Position numbers and translations under genes: made by a program
Shown: positions 54,874 through 62,078 of the stretch, piece by piece
Numbering within the stretch: the stretch's first letter is position 1
Layout: each line of letters opens with the position of its first letter
Assembly: GCA_027487515.1 (NCBI GenBank)
Contig: JAIYDL010000019.1
Coordinates: 186,001 to 250,000, forward strand
Origin: Pseudomonadota bacterium
GTDB lineage: Bacteria > Bdellovibrionota > Bacteriovoracia > Bacteriovoracales > Bacteriovoracaceae
Reading direction: 5' to 3'
Length of the DNA stretch: 64,000 nucleotides
The notes under the pieces: model-generated
Seen by the model: the letters and a program-made list of their open reading frames with translations, nothing else
Told to the model about the DNA's origin: nothing
Databases searched by the model: none

Positions 54874-55669
54874 AGACTTTTGCCTCAAAGTTAACTCCGA
54901 TAACCTCTTCCTCCTGGCCTCCTCCGTTTCCTATTACTCGGCGGTGGCGCTGGCCCCGTTCCTCGTGATCATCCTAGCGGTTGCCTCTGCGCTCGGGGGA
55001 GATGTTCAGTCGCGCATCACCGCCCAGGCCTTCGACTTTTCTCCAGAACTCGGACGGATGGTGGCGATCATCTTCCAGAACGTCCACGCGGGCGGCGGGC
55101 ACGGTTCCTATGACCTGGGGTCCACCTCGGGCCTCGTCGGCCTGGGAGTCCTCCTGTTCGTGGCGTCCGTGGTCTTCCTCCAGATCCGGTACGCGTTTGA
55201 TGTGATTTATGGGCACCACGAATCCCGGGGCTCAGTCTCACTCTGGGCGACCCTGGTGGAAAAGCTCTTCGCCATGCTGGTCGTGCTGGTCGCAGGGATT
55301 TTTCTCATCATCTCGAGCTCTCTTCCGGGAGTCCTGCGCTTGCTCTTCCCGGGGCAAGACCTCGAGACCCGTGCGTTTCTGGTGAACTTTTTTATCAACG
55401 TCCTCATGTTCTGGGGGATCCACTTCCTTACCCCCTCCGAGCGCCCTGGGAAGCTCCGGGCGCTGGAGATGGCGGCCCTGTCCTCGCTCTTTTTCATCGT
55501 GGGGAATCTCCTCCTGGGCATCTACTTTAGAACCGTCGCCATGAGCTCCATCTACGGTGCCGCCGGGACCCTGTTTGTGTTCCTGGTCTGGGCGTACTAC
55601 ACGTCGTTCACGCTTTTTCTTTCAGTGGAGATCTTCGAATTCTTCGGCCGCGGCCGGCGGCGGGGCTAG
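54836..55669 (+). CDS. YihY/BrkB family inner-membrane protein
   Basis: Integral membrane protein of the YihY/virulence factor BrkB family, function unknown (not a tRNA processing enzyme as once named). LLASSVSYYSAVALAPFLVIILAVAS is the first helix, and about six helices follow to AGTLFVFLVWAYYTSFTLFLSVEIFEF. 277 aa. ATG 54836 lies 38 bp inside the carbonic anhydrase gene behind GGGGGAG, so it is translationally coupled. Confidence 0.93.
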   Translation: MELQRKGPTARIRDFCLKVNSDNLFLLASSVSYYSAVALAPFLVIILAVASALGGDVQSRITAQAFDFSPELGRMVAIIFQNVHAGGGHGSYDLGSTSGLVGLGVLLFVASVVFLQIRYAFDVIYGHHESRGSVSLWATLVEKLFAMLVVLVAGIFLIISSSLPGVLRLLFPGQDLETRAFLVNFFINVLMFWGIHFLTPSERPGKLRALEMAALSSLFFIVGNLLLGIYFRTVAMSSIYGAAGTLFVFLVWAYYTSFTLFLSVEIFEFFGRGRRRG

Positions 55670-55677
55670 AAAAGAGA

Positions 55678-55696
55678 AGGGCACCAAGTGGTGCCC
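55678..55696. terminator. Bidirectional terminator hairpin
   Basis: GGGCACC-AAGT-GGTGCCC, 7-bp stem, 9 bases after yihY and before the convergent speA stop. The minus strand continues TTCTCTTTT, so it best terminates speA. Confidence 0.72.
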
Positions 55697-55707
55697 CTCC
55701 GGAGTGA

Positions 55708-57657
55708 CTATTTTTTGAGGTAGGTGTAGCTCTTCAGACAACTTTCGTAGAAGTCCGTGAGGCCCACCCCGTCTCGGGGCCGGATCTTCCCACGCTTCAC
55801 CTGGGTGTCGATCGCTCCCTTCAGGGTGTGCGCCATGGTCTCTGGGTTGTACTGGAGGGTCGAGAGCACCTGGGAGGCCTTGTTTCCGAGGATGACTTCT
55901 TCGATGTAAAAGTCCGTCGGATCATCGTCATCGCAGAAGATGTGGACTTCGTTGAGGCGCCCGAAGCAGTTGTGGTTATCTCCCATGATGTCCTGGTACG
56001 CGCCGGTCATGAAAAGACCGATGTAGTAATCGTCGCCAGAGAGCTTGTGCATCGGGACCGTGTTCGTCGGGCCATCGGCCGACAGGAAGGTGTCGAGCTT
56101 TCCGTCGGAGTCACAGGTGATATCGACCAGGGTGCAGAGCTCGGTAGGTTTCTGGTTGAGCTTATGGATGGGCATGACCGGAAGGATCTGTCCGATCGCC
56201 CACGTGTCCGGAGCGGACTGGAAGATCGAAAAGTTGCACATGTACTGAGCTGCCATCTGATTCTTGAGCTGAAGGATTTCATCCGGGGCGTACTCATCGA
56301 GGGACGCGGCGGCAACGATCTTCCGGCAGATGCGCCAGTAGAGCGTCTCAAGTTTTGCCCGCTCATCGAGGGAGAGGATTCCGAACTTAAACGCCGAGAT
56401 CGACTCCTCCTTGAGCTTGGTCGCGTCGTTGTAGACGTCTTGGTAGTTCTTCTCCGTGAGTTCCTGGGAGAGTTCGCGCATGTTCGTCACGAGGATGTTC
56501 TCGGTGATGCTCTTGTCAGTGTTAAAGTCATCGGCGCCGATCTCGACCGAGCCGAAGACGTTCGTGATCACGCACGAGTGGTGGGCGGTGATCGCCCGGC
56601 CTGACTCGGAGACGATGTTCGGGTGCGGGACGTCCTCGAGGTCACAGATCTGCTTCAGGATGTAGACCACGTCCGCCACGTAATCGCGGGTGGTGTAGTT
56701 GATCGAAGACGCGGAGTTCGACCGGGTCCCGTCGTAGTTCACCCCGACGCCGCCCCCGACGTCGAAGTACTCGAGGCGGGCCCCTTCTTTGTAGAGCTTG
56801 GCGTAGATGCGCGCGCCCTCGGAGATCGAGTCCTTGATCGTTCGCAGATCGGGGATCTGGGAGCCGATGTGGAAGTGGAAGAGCTTTAAACAGTGGGCCT
56901 TGTCGATGGACTTCATGTACTTCACGGCCTGGAGGATCTCGGTGATGGTGAGACCGAACTTGGCGTAGTCTCCGCCGGAGCTCGCCCACTTGCCGGAGGA
57001 CTTGGTGGCGATCTTCGCCCGCAGCCCGATCATCGGCTCCACCCCGATCTCCTGGGAGAGTTTCATGATGTCGAGGAGCTCGGAGTACTTTTCGACCACG
57101 ACGATGACCTTCCGCCCGAGTTGGTTCCCGAGGAGGGCAAGCCGGAGGAGGTCAAGATCCTTATAGCCGTTGACCACGGTCAGCGAGTTTTGGTTCGTGT
57201 TCATCGCCAGGGCAGCGAGGAGCTCTGGCTTCGAGCCGGCCTCGAGCCCGTAGTTGAACGGGGCGCCGGCGTCGACGATCTCTTCCACCACCTCGCGCAT
57301 CTGGTTCACCTTGATGGGGTAGACGCCGTAGTAGGACCCCGTGAACCGCGCCTCTTCGATGAGTGAGCGGAAGGTCTTATTGAGGCTCGCGACCTGCGAG
57401 CGGAGGATGTCGTGGAAGCGGATCACGGCCGGGAAGGGGATGTTCTTGTTCTTCATCTCCTCGACGATCTCCATCATGTTGATGACGGGGCCATTCTTCG
57501 TCTGCGTCGGGTTGATGCAGAGGTCTCCCTTTTCGTTAACGGAAAAGTAGCCCTCGCCCCAGCGGCTGATCTGGTAGATCTCATCGGCGTCGGCCGTGGT
57601 CCACTCTTTGATGGCGTCGAGGTTATGGAAGCGTGTCGAATTCGGTGTTGTCTTCAA
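55708..57657 (-). CDS. speA: Biosynthetic arginine decarboxylase
   Basis: PLP-dependent enzyme converting arginine to agmatine for polyamine synthesis. The alanine-racemase-like barrel holds GVYPIKVNQ (PLP lysine), LKLFHFHIGSQI and YFDVGGGVGVNYDG. The C-terminal barrel and inserted domain follow. 649 aa, full length. It starts at TTG 57657 with GGAGGG 8 bases upstream. No agmatinase gene is seen near it. Confidence 0.94.
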   Translation of the reverse strand: MKTTPNSTRFHNLDAIKEWTTADADEIYQISRWGEGYFSVNEKGDLCINPTQTKNGPVINMMEIVEEMKNKNIPFPAVIRFHDILRSQVASLNKTFRSLIEEARFTGSYYGVYPIKVNQMREVVEEIVDAGAPFNYGLEAGSKPELLAALAMNTNQNSLTVVNGYKDLDLLRLALLGNQLGRKVIVVVEKYSELLDIMKLSQEIGVEPMIGLRAKIATKSSGKWASSGGDYAKFGLTITEILQAVKYMKSIDKAHCLKLFHFHIGSQIPDLRTIKDSISEGARIYAKLYKEGARLEYFDVGGGVGVNYDGTRSNSASSINYTTRDYVADVVYILKQICDLEDVPHPNIVSESGRAITAHHSCVITNVFGSVEIGADDFNTDKSITENILVTNMRELSQELTEKNYQDVYNDATKLKEESISAFKFGILSLDERAKLETLYWRICRKIVAAASLDEYAPDEILQLKNQMAAQYMCNFSIFQSAPDTWAIGQILPVMPIHKLNQKPTELCTLVDITCDSDGKLDTFLSADGPTNTVPMHKLSGDDYYIGLFMTGAYQDIMGDNHNCFGRLNEVHIFCDDDDPTDFYIEEVILGNKASQVLSTLQYNPETMAHTLKGAIDTQVKRGKIRPRDGVGLTDFYESCLKSYTYLKK

Positions 57658-57753
57658 CTCAAAATCCCTCCGGGAAAGAACACTGTATTTTAACTCGCAA
57701 TATAGGACAAAAGTTCGAGTTAAAAAACAATTTTTCCCGGACGGGTATTTATT

Positions 57754-57912
57754 TTAACGTAGACGGGATGCTTGGCCGTCAATCATTTGAGCATGTTGTG
57801 CTCGCTCTCGCTCCTCCTGGCCTTGTCGGCCTCCTGCGATCTCTCGCTTCGAGGCGCAGGCGGTGATGAACACAACCACGAGCGCCAGTGTAAAGTACTT
57901 TTGGGTCTTCAT
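57754..57912 (-). CDS. Small lipoprotein (52 aa)
   Basis: MKTQKYFTLALVVVFITAC is a lipoprotein leader (lipobox ITAC). Only ~34 charged, Gln/Arg-rich residues follow, suggesting a short surface or periplasm-facing tail. AAGGAGG lies 7 bases before ATG 57912, which makes it a real gene; the track start (57987) adds a false N-terminus. It resembles entericidin-like peptides only in size. It lies upstream of speA on the same strand with a ~97-bp gap. Function unknown. Confidence 0.65.
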   Translation of the reverse strand: MKTQKYFTLALVVVFITACASKREIAGGRQGQEERERAQHAQMIDGQASRLR

Positions 57913-58095
57913 GGTCAACCTCCTTGTTGTCCGTCGTCTCTCCCAACCATTACATTGCGAGTTGGATGCCAAGTGGTAAACGCGCACGAGGCGCGATCTA
58001 GGGAGTTCTGACGATAAAGTGACACCGAAACCAAAGTGATCAGTGGCAGAAGCGAACCGCGGGGAGTGCCAACTTGTCTCAAATACTGAAGATTG

Positions 58096-58518
58096 CTACT
58101 TATTGAGGGCGGCGAGGATCGAGCGTTGCTCGTCGATCGTCAGGGGCTTACTGTCTCCGCTCCCGCGGCGGACGATGGAGCTATTCACGACGGCGTCGAG
58201 GTGGCGGATCTTTTTGGTGAGGTTCTTCCCCACCTCCTGGAACCAAAACGGGAGCTGGGCCTGCAGGTCCACTCGGGAGATCTGGATCAGCACACTCGGG
58301 ACACTGGCGACGACGTGGGTGGAGCGTGGACTTTCATCAAAAAACGAGAGTTCCCCGACGAACTCCCCCGGTCCGATCCGGGCGATGGCCTTGACCTGGG
58401 TCCCGCTCACGGTGCAGACCAGAAGCTGGCCCTCGCGCAAGTAGAAGAGGTCCTTCGAGGGTTCCCCCTCCCGGAACAGGACTCCGAGGGCCGGGAGTTC
58501 TCGCGTTACGTTTTTCAT
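58096..58518 (-). CDS. Cyclic nucleotide-binding domain protein
   Basis: A 140-aa single CNBD (cAMP-binding domain) without HTH or kinase part. LFREGEPSKDLFYLREGQLLVCTV and GPGEFVGELSFFDESPRSTHVVA form the phosphate-binding cassette, with the expected Arg. ATG 58518 has AGGAGAGA 7 bases upstream; the track start (58749) is false and crosses the SGNH gene. It follows the SGNH/TPR gene by 10 bp, so the pair is probably cotranscribed. Confidence 0.85.
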   Translation of the reverse strand: MKNVTRELPALGVLFREGEPSKDLFYLREGQLLVCTVSGTQVKAIARIGPGEFVGELSFFDESPRSTHVVASVPSVLIQISRVDLQAQLPFWFQEVGKNLTKKIRHLDAVVNSSIVRRGSGDSKPLTIDEQRSILAALNK

Positions 58519-58528
58519 ACTCTCTCTC

Positions 58529-59644
58529 CTAGAGCTTGAGGATCTGTTTGATGACCAGGCCCAGCTGCTCCACGCCGCGGTCGTAGTAGAGGTTCTGGGG
58601 ATGAAGATCGTCGAAAAAGGTCGTCTCGGTGAAGTCGTTTTCTGTGAGCTTGGCGAAGTCGAAGAGGAGCACCTGCTGGGCCTGGGCGACCTTGCGGATG
58701 ATGGCGTTGTGAACCGCGGTCGTCCGCCAGGGGCTGCAGTCGTAGGCACTCGCGGAAAGAAGCGTGTCGACCGCTTCGTCGAGCTTCCCGAGCCGTTTGG
58801 CGACCTGGCCGTGCAGGTAAAGGAGTTCCGCGTTCCCCGGGTAGAGGCCCGTTAGTTTGGAGGACTTCGCATAGGCTTCTTTGGGATTGTTCTGCTTCAG
58901 GAGCTCCCGGAGGGAGAGGATCTCCGCATCGATCTCCGCCGTGGCCGTGAACTCACAGACCTTCCGGGGCGGCTCGTCCAAATTGATGGGGGTCGTGGTC
59001 AGGATGAGAAGGGAGTTTCGGTCTTTGCTGAGAGCGATCAGCTGGAGGAGCTGCTGCTCGAAGAGGAGGAGCTCGGTCTCCAGGCGCCGAAGGTATTCGC
59101 TCTCATCGGCGTCACTCGGTGAGGCTTCGGGGGAAAGCACGACCCGGTTCACAGGTTCGTAGATGACCCGGGAGAACCAGGGATAGAGGATGAGAAGCGT
59201 TTCGACCCGGTCGTCTCGGTAGCGGTTGAAGTTCTTCCGAATCCGACCCATCTCTGAGAGCTCGAACTTTCGCTCGGAGAATTCCTCCGAAGCCCCGTGG
59301 TAGATCAGGATCTGAGGCCACTGAGTGAGGGAGCGCAGGGAATGGAGAGTCCGATGGAGGCCCTCTCCGTTCCGGGCGATGGACTGAATCCGGATCGGTT
59401 TCTCGAGGTTCTTTGAGATGGTCTCGGCCAGCCCCGGACTAAACTTACTAAAGTAGGCGCCTATGCGGTCACCCACGATCAAGATCGGTGCGTCGGGCTT
59501 GAGTGCCGGTGCCGGAGCGGAAAAGGTGTAGGGAAAGGGAACAATTTGCTCCGGGTTCTTGGAAACCCGTTCCCAAATGAAATATCCGGCGCTTACCAGT
59601 CCCAGGGCCGTGGCCCCGAGGACCGTGGACAGTACTTTTTTCAA
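58529..59644 (-). CDS. Membrane-anchored SGNH-like hydrolase with TPR region
   Basis: A 371-aa protein with an N-terminal hydrophobic anchor (VLGATALGLVSAGYFIWE). The SGNH-like part starts with ILIVGDRIGAYFSKF (the usual Ser in GDS is replaced by Arg: GDR) and ends with FFDDLHPQN (DxxH-like). Between them lies ~50 residues of TPR (PGNAELLYLHGQVAKRLGKLDEA). With GDR instead of GDS, catalytic activity is doubtful. It starts at TTG 59644. It leads a unit with the CNBD gene. Confidence 0.7.
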   Translation of the reverse strand: MKKVLSTVLGATALGLVSAGYFIWERVSKNPEQIVPFPYTFSAPAPALKPDAPILIVGDRIGAYFSKFSPGLAETISKNLEKPIRIQSIARNGEGLHRTLHSLRSLTQWPQILIYHGASEEFSERKFELSEMGRIRKNFNRYRDDRVETLLILYPWFSRVIYEPVNRVVLSPEASPSDADESEYLRRLETELLLFEQQLLQLIALSKDRNSLLILTTTPINLDEPPRKVCEFTATAEIDAEILSLRELLKQNNPKEAYAKSSKLTGLYPGNAELLYLHGQVAKRLGKLDEAVDTLLSASAYDCSPWRTTAVHNAIIRKVAQAQQVLLFDFAKLTENDFTETTFFDDLHPQNLYYDRGVEQLGLVIKQILKL

Positions 59645-59715
59645 TCGAAAACCCTTTCTACATCGGCCTAGTAGTAGAAGTTTAACTTACGTCTGAATTT
59701 TGGTAAACCAGCCCA

Positions 59716-60921
59716 ATGAAGAGTCAGAAGTTACCCGAAGTCCTGGCCCCCGCGGGGTCTCTTGATAAGTTAAAAGTCGCAGTCCTCTATGGAGCAAACG
59801 CCGTCTACGTCGGGGGGCAGAAGTTTGGTCTCCGGACCGCGGCGGATAACTTCACTGAGGATGAGCTCCGGGAAGGCATGGCCTTTGCCCACGCTCGCGG
59901 GGCCAAGGTGTACGTGGTTTTAAACTCCTTCCTCCATGATAAGGATCTGACAGAGCTCCCGGAGTTTGTGTCATTTTTAGAAGACATCGGCACCGACGCT
60001 GTGATCGTCTCCGACCTGGGGGTGGTGCGAACCGTGCGGGCCCACTCGACCATCCCGATCCACGTCTCCACCCAGGCTTCGACCCTCAACGTCCACTCGG
60101 CCCTGCTTTGGAAGGAGGCGGGTGCGCAGCGGATCGTCCTAGGCCGGGAGGTCTCGGTCCGGGAGGCAGGGAAGATCCGCCGCGAGGCCCAGATCGAAAT
60201 CGAAATGTTCATCCACGGTTCCATGTGCATGGCCTACTCTGGCCATTGCGTGATCTCGAACTTCACCCAAGGCCGCGATTCCAACCGCGGCGGGTGTGCG
60301 CACTCCTGTCGGTTTGAGTACTCGATCGAGGGCCTCGACACGCTCGAGAAGAAGAGGGCCTTCTTCATGAGTTCCAAGGACCTCGAAGGGCTCCGGGTTC
60401 TTCCGGCCTTCATCGAGGAGGGGATCGATTCGCTCAAGATCGAGGGCCGGATGAAGTCCCATCTTTACGCAGGCACCATGGCCAAGGTTTACTCTGAAGC
60501 TCTGCGGTTCTATGCCCAGCATGGGCACTTCCTCTCGGACGACCTCCGGGACTGGGAGGCCGAGCTTTCGAAAGTTTCCCACCGGGCCTACACCGAGGCC
60601 TCGCTGCTGACCCCAGCGGGTCCGGACTCCATCTTCAACGAGCGGGAGAATGCCTCCGAGGGAGAATGGAGGATGGTAGGAACGGTGGTCGAGGCCAATC
60701 CAAAGGCCGGGATCGTTCTCGAAGTGCGGAATGCGTTCAACCAGGGTGATGAGATTGAGATTCTCCCGTTCCGAGGGTCCGCCGTTCGCCTCCGGGCCCT
60801 CGAGATGAGTGATCTCGCCTCGCAACCCGTGGTGCGAACCAGACCCACGACCTTGGTCCGTCTGCCCTTCGTCAGCGGCGTCGAAGCGATGCACTTGGTC
60901 CGGCATCGGATCAACCCATGA
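59716..60921 (+). CDS. U32 family protein (TrhP/YegQ-like), first of a pair
   Basis: U32-type enzyme; E. coli TrhP (YegQ) hydroxylates uridine 34 of tRNA for cmo5U. EVLAPAGSLDKLKVAVLYGANAVYVGG, HVSTQASTLNVHSALLWKEAGAQRIVLGRE, MFIHGSMCMAYSGHC and NRGGCAHSCRFEY (cysteine cluster) are all present. 401 aa. It lacks a clear ribosome site and overlaps the next gene by 4 bp. Three U32 proteins in the window imply separate RNA targets. Confidence 0.9.
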   Translation: MKSQKLPEVLAPAGSLDKLKVAVLYGANAVYVGGQKFGLRTAADNFTEDELREGMAFAHARGAKVYVVLNSFLHDKDLTELPEFVSFLEDIGTDAVIVSDLGVVRTVRAHSTIPIHVSTQASTLNVHSALLWKEAGAQRIVLGREVSVREAGKIRREAQIEIEMFIHGSMCMAYSGHCVISNFTQGRDSNRGGCAHSCRFEYSIEGLDTLEKKRAFFMSSKDLEGLRVLPAFIEEGIDSLKIEGRMKSHLYAGTMAKVYSEALRFYAQHGHFLSDDLRDWEAELSKVSHRAYTEASLLTPAGPDSIFNERENASEGEWRMVGTVVEANPKAGIVLEVRNAFNQGDEIEILPFRGSAVRLRALEMSDLASQPVVRTRPTTLVRLPFVSGVEAMHLVRHRINP

Positions 60922-62072
60922 GACTAACGACCTACGCTCGCACTCTTCATGAACTCAGCATCCTTTGCGATCAGGGGTTCCGCGAAGTGATCCTCGAACC
61001 CAAGGCACTGGCCCGCTTCGGGAAGCTCTCAAACGACGAATTCATCGCTCTTTTCCATCGTGCTTCCGAGCTAGGACTCCGGGTTCTCCTTGAGTGGGAC
61101 ATCCTGATGACCGAAGACCTCTTCGGTGAGAAGGTGGCAGCTCTCCGGGAGCTTCTTCCCTACGCCGATGCCCTTCGAGTTCAGGACCCAGGTGCACTTC
61201 ACTGGGCGCTGAAGGAAACCACGAAACCCCTTCAGTTCATCGCCGAGAACGGGAATCATAACCGAGCGGCACTCGAGGGCTGGATCGACCTCTGCGGCGG
61301 CCGCCTCGAGCGCGTCGTGCTTTCGATCGAGCTCTCGAAGACGGTCATCGAAGACTACGTTGAACACTTGAGTGTCCCGTGCGAACTTCTGGGCCTGGGG
61401 CGGATCCTCTTGTTCTACACCCCAAGGCCCCTCCTGTCGGCACTCCTTCCCGAGCGCACGGCCCAGAACCAGGACCTGGCCGCCCTGGGGGAGAGCGAAG
61501 AGTCTCCGCACAAAGGGTTTCCCTTGGTCGAGAATCAGCATGGAACATTCATGTTTCACATTAAGGAGTTCTGTCTCCTGGAGTACGCTGCGGATCTGAG
61601 ATCGGCGGGGCTTGGTTTTTTTCGCATCGATCAGCGCTGGGAAACTCCTCCAAAGCTAGCGGAGATCTCGGCGTTGTCACGGCACTTTGACCCGCAAGCT
61701 TTCGAGCGGTTGAAGGAAGGCTACTCCCAGGATCTCATGCGAGGGTTTTACCTCGGAAACAAAACGGATTCTCAGTTCCATAAGCTAAAAAATTCTCGGC
61801 TCCAGAAGCGCGAGGGGAACTACATCGGCGAGGTCCTCGAGGTCCAGAAAGCGTCGCACCTTGCGATCATGGTCAAAAACCTTCGCGGTCTTTGTTTGGG
61901 TGACGTCCTTCAGATCATGCACCCCAAAGGGCACTTGATCGATACGAAGGTCCACGCACTTCGGAACCTGGCCCTCGAACCCGTGTCCGAAGTGCCGCCC
62001 GGTGAAGTGGCACTCATCCAGTTCGTGGAAGGAGTCTGGGCCAAGGCCCAGGTCTACTTCATCGAGCGCTAG
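60918..62072 (+). CDS. U32 family protein, second of the pair (divergent)
   Basis: A 384-aa protein related to the U32 barrel. LRVLLEWDILM, ALRVQDPGALHWALKETTKPLQFIAENGNHN and CELLGLGRILLFYTPRPLLSAL can be aligned to the barrel strands of its neighbour. The cysteine cluster of the first gene is mostly absent, so this copy may be a partner subunit. The C-terminal ~110 residues (EGNYIGEVLEVQK) resemble the small beta domain of YegQ-type proteins. It overlaps the first U32 gene by 4 bp and ends 6 bp before the convergent peroxidase gene. Confidence 0.78.
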   Translation: MRLTTYARTLHELSILCDQGFREVILEPKALARFGKLSNDEFIALFHRASELGLRVLLEWDILMTEDLFGEKVAALRELLPYADALRVQDPGALHWALKETTKPLQFIAENGNHNRAALEGWIDLCGGRLERVVLSIELSKTVIEDYVEHLSVPCELLGLGRILLFYTPRPLLSALLPERTAQNQDLAALGESEESPHKGFPLVENQHGTFMFHIKEFCLLEYAADLRSAGLGFFRIDQRWETPPKLAEISALSRHFDPQAFERLKEGYSQDLMRGFYLGNKTDSQFHKLKNSRLQKREGNYIGEVLEVQKASHLAIMVKNLRGLCLGDVLQIMHPKGHLIDTKVHALRNLALEPVSEVPPGEVALIQFVEGVWAKAQVYFIER

Positions 62073-62078
62073 CCCTCG

